DNA of 64,000 bases, taken from Conexibacter stalactiti (GTDB lineage: Bacteria > Actinomycetota > Thermoleophilia > Solirubrobacterales > Solirubrobacteraceae). Below are positions 19,291 to 29,114 of this stretch, in pieces. The DNA lies in assembly GCF_035967765.1 (NCBI RefSeq), contig NZ_JAYWIT010000016.1; one strand, 5' to 3'. The notes beneath the pieces were generated by a model. That model searched no databases. It was not told the origin of the DNA and saw only the letters and a list, made by a program, of their open reading frames with translations. Numbering within the stretch: position 1 is the stretch's first letter; every line of letters begins with the position of its first letter. The position numbers and the translations under genes were made by a program.

Positions 19291-20808
19291 ATGGCGGCGC
19301 CGACGCTCGCCGTCCGCGGCCTCGTGAAGGAGTACCCGGGCGTGCGCGCGCTCAGCGGCGTCGACTTCGAGGTCCAGCGCGGCGAGGTCCACTGCCTGCT
19401 CGGCCCCAACGGCGCGGGCAAGTCGACGCTGATCAAGTGCGTCGCCGGCGCGGTCGCGCCGACGGCCGGGGAGATCCTGCTCGACGGCGAGCCGCTGCCG
19501 GTCGGCAATCCGGCCGCCTCGCTGCGGCGCGGCGTCGCGACGATCTACCAGGAGCTCGACCTGGTCGAGCAGCTGACGGTCGCGCAGAGCGTCTTCCTCG
19601 CGCACGAGCCGCGCCGCGGCCCCTTCCTCGACCTCGAGCGGATGCGTCGCGACGCGGCCGCGCTGCTGACCCGCCTCGGCCACGAGTCGATCGACCCGCG
19701 CAAGCGCGTCGGCGAGCTGCGGCCGGCCGCGCAGCAGATCGTCTCGATCGCCCGCGCGCTCTCGCACGACGTGCGCCTGCTGATCATGGACGAGCCCTCC
19801 GCGATCCTCGACGACGGCGAGATCGAGACGCTGTTCGAGGTCGTGCGGCGGCTGACCGCCGACGGCGTCGCGGTGATCTACATCTCGCACCGCCTCGACG
19901 AGATCCGCCGCATCGGCGATCGCGTCACGGTCCTCTCCGACGGCCGCACCGCCGCGACCGGCCTGCCCGCCGACACGTCGACCGACCGCCTCGTCGAGCT
20001 GATGGTCGGAGGTGCGCCGCAGCAGCTCTACCCCGACCGCCCGCGCACGGCCGGCGACGTCGTGCTCGACGTGCGCGAGCTGCGGCGGCTGCCGGCCGTC
20101 CGCTCCGTCAGCCTGCAGGTGCGGGCCGGCGAGGTGCTCGGCCTCGGCGGCCTCGTCGGCTCCGGCCGCACCGAGCTGCTGCGGATGATCTACGGCCTCG
20201 ACCGGCCCGACGCCGGCGAGGTGCGGATCGACGGCAGAGTGCAGCCGCCCGGCCGCCCCGACCGCATGATCGCGGCCGGCCTCGGGCTGGCGCCGGAGGA
20301 CCGCAAGTCGCAGGGGCTGCTGCTCGGCTGGAGCCAGACGAAGAACGTCAGCCTCGCCGACCTCACCCGCTTCGAGCGCGGCCTGCTGAACGTCCGCGCC
20401 GAGCGCGCGGCGGCGCGCGACCAGCTGCGTCGGCTGCAGACGGTGCCCGACGACCCCGACCGGATCGTGCGCGAGCTTTCGGGCGGCAACCAGCAGAAGG
20501 TCGTGCTCGCGCGCTGGCTGCTGCACCGCTGCCGCGTGCTGCTGCTCGACGAGCCGACGCGCGGCGTCGACGTCGCGACGAAGGCGGAGCTGTACCGCGT
20601 GATCGTCGACCTCGCGGCCGCGGGCGTCGCCGTGCTGGTCGTCTCCTCCGAGCTGGGCGAGCTGGTCGGCATCTGCAGCCGCATCGTCGTGATGCGCGAG
20701 GGCGAGGCGGTCTTCGAGGTCGACGGCGAGCGCGCGAGCGAGCGCGAGCTGCTGCGCCATGCCGTCGCGCCGACCGATTCGGCCGACCTGATCGAGGAGG
20801 TCAGATGA
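19291..20808 (+). CDS. sugar ABC transporter ATPase, two nucleotide-binding domains
   Basis: A 505-residue RbsA/XylG-type protein with two ABC domains in one chain. Domain 1 has Walker A GPNGAGKST (~residue 38) and Walker B LLIMDEPS. Domain 2 (from ~250) has the degenerate P-loop GLVGSGRTELL usual in sugar transporters, and an intact LSGGNQQKVV signature (~396) followed by LLLDEPTRGVD. It energises import by the downstream permease. The ATG follows the isomerase stop by one base. The family is assigned to pentoses, hexoses or inositol; the substrate cannot be read. Confidence 0.93.
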   Translation: MAAPTLAVRGLVKEYPGVRALSGVDFEVQRGEVHCLLGPNGAGKSTLIKCVAGAVAPTAGEILLDGEPLPVGNPAASLRRGVATIYQELDLVEQLTVAQSVFLAHEPRRGPFLDLERMRRDAAALLTRLGHESIDPRKRVGELRPAAQQIVSIARALSHDVRLLIMDEPSAILDDGEIETLFEVVRRLTADGVAVIYISHRLDEIRRIGDRVTVLSDGRTAATGLPADTSTDRLVELMVGGAPQQLYPDRPRTAGDVVLDVRELRRLPAVRSVSLQVRAGEVLGLGGLVGSGRTELLRMIYGLDRPDAGEVRIDGRVQPPGRPDRMIAAGLGLAPEDRKSQGLLLGWSQTKNVSLADLTRFERGLLNVRAERAAARDQLRRLQTVPDDPDRIVRELSGGNQQKVVLARWLLHRCRVLLLDEPTRGVDVATKAELYRVIVDLAAAGVAVLVVSSELGELVGICSRIVVMREGEAVFEVDGERASERELLRHAVAPTDSADLIEEVR

Positions 20809-21833
20809 CGACGTCTGTCGAGCCGCCAGAGGAGCGAGAAGCCGGGACCGGCGCGCTGTTGAGGAGACGGGTCGCGGGGCTGCAACTGCAGGAGTACGCG
20901 CTCGTGCTCGTGGTGATCGCGCTGTTCGTCGCCGGCTCGATCCTGAAGCCGGACACCTTCCCGACGTGGGACAACGTCCGCAACATGCTGACGCAGGCGA
21001 GCGTCGTCGGGGTGCTCGCGATCGGCATGACGTTCGTGATCGCGACCGCCGGGATCGACCTCTCGGTCGGCTCGATGGTCGCCGCCGCCGGCATGTTCGG
21101 CGGCATCCTCGTCGACCCCGAGGGCTCGACGCTCGTCTTCATCCTCGGCGCGGTCGGCTTCGCGACGCTGCTCGGCTCGGTCAACGCGATCGCGATCGCC
21201 TACGGCCGCGTCGTGCCGTTCATCGCGACGCTCGCGATGTTCTCGATCGCGCGTGGGGTCGCGCTGCTGCTCAACGACAAGCTGCCGGTCGGCCTGCTCG
21301 ACCTCAACGGCGGCTCCTTCGGCGACCCCGCCCCCTTCTCGCTGCTGTGGTTCGGCACCGGGCGGATCGCGGGGATCCCGATCTCGGTCTTCGTCTTCCT
21401 CGGGATCGTGATCGCCGGCTGGCTGGTGCTCAATCGCACCCGTTACGGCCGCTACGTCGTCGCCGTCGGCGGCAATCGCGAGGCGGCGCGGATCGCCGGC
21501 GTGCCGGTGCGGCGGACGATCCTCAGCGTCTACGTGATGTCGGGGCTGCTCGCCGGCGTCGCCGCCGTGCTGCTGTGCGCGCGGCTGGGCAGCGCCTCGC
21601 CGGTCAGCGGCAATCTCTACGAGCTCGACGCGATCGGCGCCGTCGTGATCGGCGGCACGAGCCTTGCGGGCGGGCGAGCGACGATCGGCGGCACCTTCCT
21701 CGGGGTGCTGACGTTCGCGCTGATCTTCAGCTTGATGACGCAGTTGGACCTGTCGACTGAGGTGCAGCAGGTCGTGAAGGGCGCGATCGTGCTCGGCGCG
21801 GTGCTGCTGCAGCGGCCGGAAGCGCGGCTGTGA
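20805..21833 (+). CDS. sugar ABC transporter permease
   Basis: A 342-residue permease of the RbsC/BPD_transp_2 family with about eight to ten membrane helices. Characteristic stretches are IGMTFVIATAGIDLSVGSMV, the conserved GRYVVAVGGNREAARIAGV cytoplasmic loop, and GAVVIGGTSLAGGRATIGGT near the C-terminus. The ATG overlaps the ATPase stop (ATGA). It would form the channel with the two-domain ATPase and accept substrate from the binding protein encoded next. Confidence 0.93.
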   Translation: MTTSVEPPEEREAGTGALLRRRVAGLQLQEYALVLVVIALFVAGSILKPDTFPTWDNVRNMLTQASVVGVLAIGMTFVIATAGIDLSVGSMVAAAGMFGGILVDPEGSTLVFILGAVGFATLLGSVNAIAIAYGRVVPFIATLAMFSIARGVALLLNDKLPVGLLDLNGGSFGDPAPFSLLWFGTGRIAGIPISVFVFLGIVIAGWLVLNRTRYGRYVVAVGGNREAARIAGVPVRRTILSVYVMSGLLAGVAAVLLCARLGSASPVSGNLYELDAIGAVVIGGTSLAGGRATIGGTFLGVLTFALIFSLMTQLDLSTEVQQVVKGAIVLGAVLLQRPEARL

Positions 21834-21863
21834 ACGTCGAAAACCACAGCAGGAGGAGGGGAC

Positions 21864-22928
21864 ATGTCGCTCAAGCGACCATTGGCCGCGATCTCCGTCG
21901 CGGCTCTGCTCACGTTCGGCGCCGCCGCGTGCGGCGGCGACAGCAACAACGATGACGACGGCGGCGGCGCGACCAACGCGGCCGTCGAGACGACGACCAC
22001 GGCGGGAGCGGCAGCCGAGACGGGCGGGAGTGGCGGACCGGTCACGATCGTCGCGAGCGTGCCGCCGACCGACCACGGCTGGCTCGGCGCGATCTCCAAG
22101 AACGCGCAGGCGCAGGCCGACAGATACGACGACGTCGACTTCCGTCTGCTGGAAGCGGCCGACGCCGACTCGCAGGCGCAGCAGATCGAGCAGGTGATCC
22201 CGGACAGACCGGACGCGCTCGTCGTGCTGCCGCAGGACGGCGCGGCGCTGACGCCGGTCGCGCAGAGAGCGGAGGCGGCCGGGATCCCGGTGATCAACGT
22301 CGACCGCCTCTTCACGGCGCCCGACGCCGCGACCGCGACGATCCTCGGCGACAACTACCAGATCGGCGTGCTGGCGGCCGACTACATCGCCGACAGACTG
22401 AGATGCGACGGCAACGTCGTCGAGATCCAGGGGCTCGCCGGCATCTCCGTCACCGAGGAGCGCTCGAGAGGGTTCTCCGACCAACTCAGAAAGGCCTGCC
22501 CCGACGGCGGCGTCGAGATCGTCGCCAGACAGCCGGGCGACTTCAACCCCGACACCGGCCTGAGAGTGATGGAGACGATCCTGCAGGCGCAGGACAGAAT
22601 CGACGCCGTCTACACGCACGACGACGACATGGCGCAGGGCGTCGTGCAGGCGATCCGCAACGCCGATCGCCAGGACGAGATGTTCCTGACCGGCGTCGGC
22701 GGCTCGCAGGACGCGATGGATCAGATCAGAGAGGGCGGGCTCTACGCCGCGACCTTCCTCTACAACCCGAACATGGCCGCGTCGGCGGTCAACATGGCGC
22801 GCCTGATCGCGCTCGGCGAGGGCTTCCCGGAGCTGGTGCCGCCGGAGGTGCCGCGCCAGATCGTCGTCCCGGCCGCGACGGTGACGCAGGACAACGTCGC
22901 CGAATACGAGCAGTACGCCTTCAACTGA
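21864..22928 (+). CDS. sugar-binding lipoprotein of ABC transporter
   Basis: A 354-residue periplasmic-binding-protein type 1 (RbsB-like) lipoprotein. The signal ends in FGAAAC (Cys23), followed by an acidic, Gly/Thr-rich linker and the binding fold from about residue 58 (VTIVASVPPTDHGWLGAI). AGGAGGAGGGG precedes the ATG by about 6 bases. It is last in the sugar operon, 30 bases after the permease, and is followed by a terminator. Codon use differs from its operon partners: 11 of its 19 arginines are AGA, whereas the permease upstream has only about one. Confidence 0.92.
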   Translation: MSLKRPLAAISVAALLTFGAAACGGDSNNDDDGGGATNAAVETTTTAGAAAETGGSGGPVTIVASVPPTDHGWLGAISKNAQAQADRYDDVDFRLLEAADADSQAQQIEQVIPDRPDALVVLPQDGAALTPVAQRAEAAGIPVINVDRLFTAPDAATATILGDNYQIGVLAADYIADRLRCDGNVVEIQGLAGISVTEERSRGFSDQLRKACPDGGVEIVARQPGDFNPDTGLRVMETILQAQDRIDAVYTHDDDMAQGVVQAIRNADRQDEMFLTGVGGSQDAMDQIREGGLYAATFLYNPNMAASAVNMARLIALGEGFPELVPPEVPRQIVVPAATVTQDNVAEYEQYAFN

Positions 22929-22947
22929 GGCCGTCCCCGCGGGCCGA

Positions 22948-22981
22948 CCCCAACCTTGGCACGAGCGTGTCAAGGTTGGGG
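22948..22981 (+). terminator. terminator of the sugar operon
   Basis: Arms 22948-22963 and 22966-22981 form up to 16 bp including one G-T pair, with a tight loop. It fills the short gap before metH, so metH very likely has its own promoter in or beyond it. Confidence 0.75.
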
Positions 22982-23003
22982 CGAGCCTTGGTAGGATCGA
23001 GCG

Positions 23004-26000
23004 ATGCGTGACTACCTCGATGCCATCCGCAGCCGTGTCGTCGTCTTCGACGGAGGCATGGGCGCCACGCTCGAGCAGTTCGAGCTGACCTCGGAGGACT
23101 ACGGCGGACTGCAGGGCAAGTGCCACGAGGCGCTGATCCTCAACCGCCCGGACGTGATCGAGGGCGTGCACGCGTCGATGCTCGACGCCGGCGCCGACGT
23201 CGTCGAGACCGACACCTTCCAGGCGTCGCGGCTGAAGCTCGAGGAGTGGGGCCTCGGCGAGCACACGCTGGAGATCAACCGCAGAGGCGCCGAGATCGCG
23301 CGCAAGGCGGCCGGCGAGTCGCGCTTCGTCGCCGGCTCGATCGGCCCGACCGGCTTCCTCCCCGCCTCCGACGACCCGACGCTCGGCAACATCTCCTTCG
23401 GCAGACTGGTCGAGGTCTTCAGCGAGCAGGCGACCGGCCTGATCGAGGGCGGCGCCGACCTGCTGATGATCGAGACGGCGCAGGACATCCTCGAGGTGAA
23501 GGCGTCGATCTTCGGCGCGCGCGAGGCGTTCAAGGCGACCGGCAAGACGCTGCCGATCCAGGTCTCCGTCTCGCTGCTGCCCAACGGCGGCAAGATGCTG
23601 CTCGGCACCGACATCTCGGCGGTGCTGACGACGCTGACCGCGCTCGACGTGCAGGCGATCGGGCTCAACTGCTCGACCGGCCCCGAGGACATGCGCGACG
23701 CGATCCGCTTTCTCGGCGAGTTCTCCCCCCTGCCCGTCCACTGCATCCCCAACGCCGGCCTGCCGCTGCAGGGACCCGACGGCGAGACGATCTTCCCGGA
23801 GAAGCCGGAGCCGCTGGCGAAGACGCTGAAGGAGTTCGTCGACCGCTACGGCATCTCGATCGTCGGCGGCTGCTGCGGCACCAACCCGCAGCACATCAAG
23901 GCGATCGCCGACGCCGTCCGCGGCAGCGCGGTGCAGCCGCGCCCGGCCGCGCGGCCGGCGCACGTCTCCTCGATGATCGCCGCGACGACGCTGGCGCAGG
24001 AGCCGCGCCCGACGATCGTCGGCGAGCGCGTCAACTCGCAGGGCTCGCGCAAGGCGAAGGAGCTGCTGCTCGCCGACGACTACGACGGCCTGCTCGCGAT
24101 CGCCGAGAACCAGGTCGAGCTCGGCGCCCACGTGCTCGACATCTGCGTCGCGCTGACCGAGCGCCAGGACGAGGCCGAGCAGATGAGCGAGCTCGTCAAG
24201 CGCGTCTCGCTGTCGCTGCCGGCGCCGATCCAGATCGACACGACCGAGCCCGACGTGATGAAGGCGGCGCTCGAGCACATCCCCGGTCGCGGCATCGTCA
24301 ACTCCGTCAACCTCGAGGCTGGGCGCGACAAGCTCGACCTCGTCACGCCGCTCTGCATCGAGCACGGCGCCGCGCTGATCGCGCTTACGATCGACGAGGA
24401 GTCGATGGCGAAGACGCGCCAGCGCAAGGTGGACGTCGCCAAGCGGATCCATCAGTACGTCGTCGAGGAGCACGGCCTGCCGGCCGAGCTGCTGATCTTC
24501 GACGCGCTCACCTTCACGCTCGCGACCGGCTCGGACGAGTTCAAGGACTCGGCCGTCGAGACGATCGAGGGCATCCGCGAGATCAAGGCGCAGCTGCCCG
24601 GCGTGCTGACCTCGCTCGGCGTCTCGAACGTCTCCTTCGGCTTCGGCAGAGCGGCCCGCGAGGTCTTGAACTCGGTCTTCATGCACCACTGCGTCGAGGC
24701 CGGCCTCGACCTCGCGATGGTGCACCCGAAGGACGTCACGCCGTACTCGGAGATCCCCGAGAACGAGCGCGAACTGGCCGACGACCTCGTCTTCAACCGC
24801 CGCGACGACGCGACCCAGCGCTTCATCGAGCACTTCGAGGAGAAGGGCGAGTCGAGCGAGGACGAGGCTGCCGACCCGACCGCCGGGATGGAGCCCGAGG
24901 AGGCGCTGCACTTCCACATCCTGCGCCGCAAGAAGGAGGGCGTCGAGGACTGGATCGACAAGTCGGTCGACAAGATCGGCGCCGTCCCGACGCTGAACGG
25001 CGTGCTGCTGCCGGCGATGAAGGAGGTCGGCGACAAGTTCGGCGCCGGCGAGCTGATCCTGCCGTTCGTGCTGCAGAGCGCCGAGGTGATGAAGAAGGCC
25101 GTCGCGCGGCTGGAGAACTACCTCGACCGGCTCGAGGGCTACACGAAGGGCACGGTCGTGCTCGCGACCGTCTTCGGCGACGTCCACGACATCGGCAAGT
25201 CGCTCGTCAACACGATCCTGACGAACAACGGCTACACCGTCGTCGACCTCGGCAAGCAGGTCCCGGTCTCGACGATCCTCGAGGCGGCGCAGGAGCACAG
25301 AGCCGACGCGATCGGCCTCTCCGCGCTGCTCGTCTCGACCTCGAAGCAGATGCCGCTCGCCGTCCAGGAGCTGCACCAGCGTGAGCTGCCCTACCCGGTC
25401 CTGATCGGCGGCGCCGCGATCAACAGAGACTTCGGCCTGCGCGCGCTCTACCCGCACGGGAGAGAGAGCGACGAGGTGTACGCCCCCGGCGTCTTCTTCT
25501 GCAAGGACGCCTTCGAGGGCCTCGCGAAGATGGACCAGATCGTCGACGACGCGGCCCGCGCCGAGCTGGTCGAGCTGACCCGCGCGGCGGCGAAGAGACT
25601 GCGCGAGAAGGTCGTCGTGGTCGACGACGCGCCGCCGGTCACCGACGACTCCGTCCGCTCGGCCGCGCGCACCGACCTGCCGGTCCCGACCCCGCCGTGG
25701 TGGGGCGTGCGCGAGGTCGAGGTGCCGCTCGACGAGGTCTGGCACCACCTCGACACGCACGTCCTCTTCAAGCTCCACTGGGGCGGCCGCGGCGTCAAGG
25801 GCGACGCCTGGACCGAGCTGCTGCGGGACAACTTCATGCCGCGCCTGGAGCGGATGTGGCGCGAGCAGACCTACCTGCACCCGCGCGCGAAGCTCGGCTA
25901 CTTCCCCTGCAACAGCGAGGGCAACGAGCTGATCGTCTTCGACCCCGAGGACCAGGACAGAGAGCTGCACCGGCTCGTCTTCCCACGTCAGCCCAAGCAC

Positions 26001-26579
26001 GACCGCATCTGCCTCGCGGACCTCTACCGCCCGCTCAGCAGCGGCGAGCGCGACGTCTGCGCGCTGCAGGTCGTGACCGCCGGCGACGAGGTCACCGAGC
26101 TGATGGCGAGACTGGAGGCCGACGGCGAGTTCGCCGAGCAGCTGTTCGTGCACGGCCTCGGCGTCCAGACGGCCGAGGGCATGGCCGAGTGGGTCCACGC
26201 GAGAGCGCGCAGCGATCTCGGGATCGACCTCGACCAGGGCCGCCGCTACTCGTGGGGCTACCCCGCCTGCCCCGACCAGTCCGAGCACGAGAAGGTCTTC
26301 GACCTGCTCGACGCGCAGTCGATCGGGATGCGGCTCTCCGGCGGCTACGCCGTCGAGCCCGAGCAGTCGACGGTCGCGATCGTCGCCCACCACCCGCAGG
26401 CTGTCTACTTCGGCATGAGAAGCGGATTCCTGCCGAAGGAGAAGGCGCCGGACGAGATCATCGCCGGCAGCGACAAGGACCCGAGCCTGATCGACGTCGG
26501 CGCGCTCGACGGCGATCCGCGCGAGGGCGCGATCGAGGCCGAGGTGGCGGCGCCGGCCGCCGACGCCGCCGCGCGTTAG
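23004..26579 (+). CDS. metH: cobalamin-dependent methionine synthase
   Basis: A 1191-residue full-length MetH (E. coli 1227). It transfers a methyl group from methyltetrahydrofolate through B12 to homocysteine. Domain order is complete: homocysteine domain (~1-320) with zinc Cys in LNCSTGP and GGCCGT (~288); pterin domain (~345-610); B12 cap and binding domains with the base-off motif DVHDIGK (~726); and AdoMet activation domain (~880-1150) with RRYSWGYPACPDQ (~1082). An extra Ala-rich tail follows. The ATG lies 23 bases after the previous terminator, with a weak AGGATCGAG ribosome site. No B12 riboswitch fits in the 75-base gap. Single-gene unit. Confidence 0.97.
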   Translation: MRDYLDAIRSRVVVFDGGMGATLEQFELTSEDYGGLQGKCHEALILNRPDVIEGVHASMLDAGADVVETDTFQASRLKLEEWGLGEHTLEINRRGAEIARKAAGESRFVAGSIGPTGFLPASDDPTLGNISFGRLVEVFSEQATGLIEGGADLLMIETAQDILEVKASIFGAREAFKATGKTLPIQVSVSLLPNGGKMLLGTDISAVLTTLTALDVQAIGLNCSTGPEDMRDAIRFLGEFSPLPVHCIPNAGLPLQGPDGETIFPEKPEPLAKTLKEFVDRYGISIVGGCCGTNPQHIKAIADAVRGSAVQPRPAARPAHVSSMIAATTLAQEPRPTIVGERVNSQGSRKAKELLLADDYDGLLAIAENQVELGAHVLDICVALTERQDEAEQMSELVKRVSLSLPAPIQIDTTEPDVMKAALEHIPGRGIVNSVNLEAGRDKLDLVTPLCIEHGAALIALTIDEESMAKTRQRKVDVAKRIHQYVVEEHGLPAELLIFDALTFTLATGSDEFKDSAVETIEGIREIKAQLPGVLTSLGVSNVSFGFGRAAREVLNSVFMHHCVEAGLDLAMVHPKDVTPYSEIPENERELADDLVFNRRDDATQRFIEHFEEKGESSEDEAADPTAGMEPEEALHFHILRRKKEGVEDWIDKSVDKIGAVPTLNGVLLPAMKEVGDKFGAGELILPFVLQSAEVMKKAVARLENYLDRLEGYTKGTVVLATVFGDVHDIGKSLVNTILTNNGYTVVDLGKQVPVSTILEAAQEHRADAIGLSALLVSTSKQMPLAVQELHQRELPYPVLIGGAAINRDFGLRALYPHGRESDEVYAPGVFFCKDAFEGLAKMDQIVDDAARAELVELTRAAAKRLREKVVVVDDAPPVTDDSVRSAARTDLPVPTPPWWGVREVEVPLDEVWHHLDTHVLFKLHWGGRGVKGDAWTELLRDNFMPRLERMWREQTYLHPRAKLGYFPCNSEGNELIVFDPEDQDRELHRLVFPRQPKHDRICLADLYRPLSSGERDVCALQVVTAGDEVTELMARLEADGEFAEQLFVHGLGVQTAEGMAEWVHARARSDLGIDLDQGRRYSWGYPACPDQSEHEKVFDLLDAQSIGMRLSGGYAVEPEQSTVAIVAHHPQAVYFGMRSGFLPKEKAPDEIIAGSDKDPSLIDVGALDGDPREGAIEAEVAAPAADAAAR

Positions 26580-26602
26580 CGCCAGCCGCTCCTCCCCCGC
26601 CT

Positions 26603-26640
26603 CGACGAACGGCCGTCCCTCCGGGGGCGGCCGTTCGTCG
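26603..26640. terminator. terminator between metH and the glycosyltransferase fusion
   Basis: Perfect 13 bp arms 26603-26615 and 26628-26640, extended inward by further pairs and followed by TT. It separates two convergent genes and probably acts both ways. Confidence 0.8.
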
Positions 26641-26676
26641 TTCCAGGCTGAGCCGCAGCGCGCTGCCGCGCGCGGC

Positions 26677-29016
26677 TCAGGCTTCGGCGGCGCTGCCCTG
26701 CGTCGCCGAGCCGTGGCGCGGCTGCGCCTTCAGCTTGACCGGCGAGGTCTGCATCGCGCGCAGGCGGACGTCCTTCCAGGACAGCCCCTCCTTCAGCAGC
26801 GCGGGCATGCCCATCAGCACCGCCGTCGCGATCTCGACCGCCTGCAGGACGATGCCGTAGCCGAGCGCGTCGGCGTGCGAGACGCCGTAGCCGTTGCTGA
26901 GCACGACGACGCAGGCGGCCTGGAAGATGCCGAGGTTCGACGGCGTCGCCGGCAGCACGGCCGTCACGTTGACGGCGAACAGGACCGCCGCCGCGGCCCC
27001 GATCCCGGCCTGGTCGTCGAGCCCGAAGGCGACGAGCAGCACGTAACAGGAGATCCACTGCAGCACCCAGGCGCCGAGCTGCGCGAACAGCGCGACGGCG
27101 CCGAGGCGCGGCTGGCGGAAGACCGCGAGGCCGTCGCGCACGCGCGCGAGCGCCCGGCGCGCTCTGCCGGTCAGCTCCTGCAGCTTCGAGAAGCGGGTGT
27201 GGCGTGCGGCGCTCAGCAGCGGGGGCGCGATCAGCACGATCGCGAGCAGCACCAGCGGCGCGATCGTCGCGACGACGAGCGCGTCCTGGTGGCCCTTGAA
27301 GATCTTCACCGACGACAGCGTCACGATCCCCAGCAGCACGAGCGCGAGGATGTTCAGCAGCGTCTGCGAGACGATCGTGCCGAGCACGATCGGGAAGTGC
27401 TCGCGCGGGCGGCCGGTGCGGCGCGCGACGATCAGCGCGCGCGACGGCTCGCCGAGGCGGGCCGGCAGCGTCGCCGACATCAGCACGCCGATGAAGGTGC
27501 CCTGCATCGCGTCGCGCAGGCGCACGCGCGCGTCCGGCAGCGCGGCCTTCAGGATCGCCTCCCAGGCGACGGCGCGAACGGCCATCGAGAGACACATGAT
27601 CCCGAGCCCCGCCAGCACCCACGGCGGGCTGGAGTCGAGCAGCGCCGAGCCGACCTTGTCGACGCCGATCCGTCTGAACGCGAGCACCGTGCCGGCGAGG
27701 ACGGCAAGCGCCAGCAGCGCCATCACGACCTTGCGCACGAGCGCGAGCACGGGACGGCGGCTGCTGCTGCTGCCGGCCGGCGCCGGCGGCTCGATGCTCG
27801 GCAGCTTGCGCTGGGCGGCGATCTTCGGCTGCATGTCGGCCGGCACGGTCCCGATCCGCACGCCGATCCGCTCGGCGGTCGTGCGCGGCGACGGCGTCTC
27901 GATCGCGTCCTGGTAGGCGCCGACGACCTCGGCCGAGACGCGCGGCCAGGCGAACCGCTGCGCGTGCGCGGCGGCGGCGACGCCCATCGCGGCGCGCCGT
28001 CTGGGGTCGAGCCAGAGGTCGCGCAGCGTCTCGGCGAGTGCGGTCGCGTCGCCGCGCGGCACGAGCACGCCGTCGAGCCCGTCGCGCACGACGTCGCGGT
28101 AGCCGGCGATGTCGGAGGCGACGACCGGCGTGCCGGCCGCGAACGCCTCCGTCAGCACCATCCCGAAGCTCTCGCCGCCGAGCGACGGCGCGCACAGCAC
28201 GTCGGCCCGCTCCAGCACACGGCGCTTCTCGTCGTCGTCGACGCGGCCGAGCACGGTGATGCCGCGATCGTCGAGCAGCAGCGGCTCGACCTCGGAGCGG
28301 TTCGCCCCGACGACCGTCAGCTCGACGGGGATGTGCTCGCGCAGCGCCTCGAAGGCGCGCAGCAGCACGGGCAGCCCCTTGCGCTCGACCGCCTGGCCGA
28401 CGAAGGCGACCCGCAGCCTGTCCGACGGCGTCTTCGGCGCGCCGAGGTCCGGCACCGCCACGCCGTTGGGGATGATCCGGTAGCGGCCGCCGTAGAACCG
28501 CTGCGCCGTCCACGCCGCCGCTTCCGAGACCGCGATCCGCACGTGCAGGTGGTTGAGCATCCGCCGCGCGCCGAGCACGTTGGCGACGTTGTTGGTGATG
28601 CGGTTGGTCGAGTACGCGTGGAAGGTGCCGACCAGCGGCGCGTTGGCGCTGGCGCAGGCGTCCCAGCACAGCGTCGGCGCGACCGGCTCGTGCAGGTGGA
28701 CGACGTCGAAGCCGCCGGCGCGCAGCTCGTTGCGCATCTTCAGCACCCCCGACGGCGTCGCCGTCAGGTTGGAGACGGCGCCGTTGGCGTTGAAGCCGAT
28801 CGTGCCGCCGAGCGGGATCAGGTAGTCAGGGACAGGACGCTGCTGGGGAGCAGCGCCTCTGTGCAGCAACCGTGTCCGGCGATCGTCGGGATCGAAGGGA
28901 GCCAACACACGCACGTCGTGGCCGTCGGTCAGAAATGACTCGGCGAGGGCCTCGATGTGCCGAGTGACGCCGCCCGGATAGGTCCACGAATACGGTGAGA
29001 CCAGGGCTATGCGCAT
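26677..29016 (-). CDS. fused GT4 glycosyltransferase and MprF-type membrane domain
   Basis: A 779-residue two-part protein. Residues ~1-385 are a GT-B glycosyltransferase of family 4 (PimA-like), with N-terminal SPYSWTYPGGVTRH, FVGQAVERKGLPVL and the E-x7-E donor motif at Glu282 and Glu290. After a Ser-rich linker (~400-420), residues ~425-750 form eight or so membrane helices of the lysylphosphatidylglycerol-synthase/UPF0104 type, including ARLGEPSRALIVARRTGR and LPATPSNLGIFQA. The first half would make a glycolipid, perhaps a phosphoinositol mannoside-like one, and the second could move it across the membrane; this coupling is inference. It is a single-gene unit. Such domains are usually separate genes. 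Confidence 0.88.
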   Translation of the reverse strand: MRIALVSPYSWTYPGGVTRHIEALAESFLTDGHDVRVLAPFDPDDRRTRLLHRGAAPQQRPVPDYLIPLGGTIGFNANGAVSNLTATPSGVLKMRNELRAGGFDVVHLHEPVAPTLCWDACASANAPLVGTFHAYSTNRITNNVANVLGARRMLNHLHVRIAVSEAAAWTAQRFYGGRYRIIPNGVAVPDLGAPKTPSDRLRVAFVGQAVERKGLPVLLRAFEALREHIPVELTVVGANRSEVEPLLLDDRGITVLGRVDDDEKRRVLERADVLCAPSLGGESFGMVLTEAFAAGTPVVASDIAGYRDVVRDGLDGVLVPRGDATALAETLRDLWLDPRRRAAMGVAAAAHAQRFAWPRVSAEVVGAYQDAIETPSPRTTAERIGVRIGTVPADMQPKIAAQRKLPSIEPPAPAGSSSSRRPVLALVRKVVMALLALAVLAGTVLAFRRIGVDKVGSALLDSSPPWVLAGLGIMCLSMAVRAVAWEAILKAALPDARVRLRDAMQGTFIGVLMSATLPARLGEPSRALIVARRTGRPREHFPIVLGTIVSQTLLNILALVLLGIVTLSSVKIFKGHQDALVVATIAPLVLLAIVLIAPPLLSAARHTRFSKLQELTGRARRALARVRDGLAVFRQPRLGAVALFAQLGAWVLQWISCYVLLVAFGLDDQAGIGAAAAVLFAVNVTAVLPATPSNLGIFQAACVVVLSNGYGVSHADALGYGIVLQAVEIATAVLMGMPALLKEGLSWKDVRLRAMQTSPVKLKAQPRHGSATQGSAAEA

Positions 29017-29114
29017 CGCGGCAGGATGCTATCGCGTATCTCGGAGTGATCGGCTGGGGTTAGCCGAACCTTTACAGAGCTCTCATGCGCCAACGGGCCT
29101 GAGAGCGCTCCGCG

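Noticed and set aside
22929..23003. Cobalamin riboswitch before metH
   Set aside because: The 75-base gap is filled by the previous terminator and shows no B12-box or the needed length.
20190..26393. A 2067-codon open frame on the minus strand
   Set aside because: It is antisense to the sugar ABC genes and metH, which have clear motifs. Its product is an Arg/Asp/Val/Leu-rich low-complexity string, as expected from the complement of GC-rich codons.
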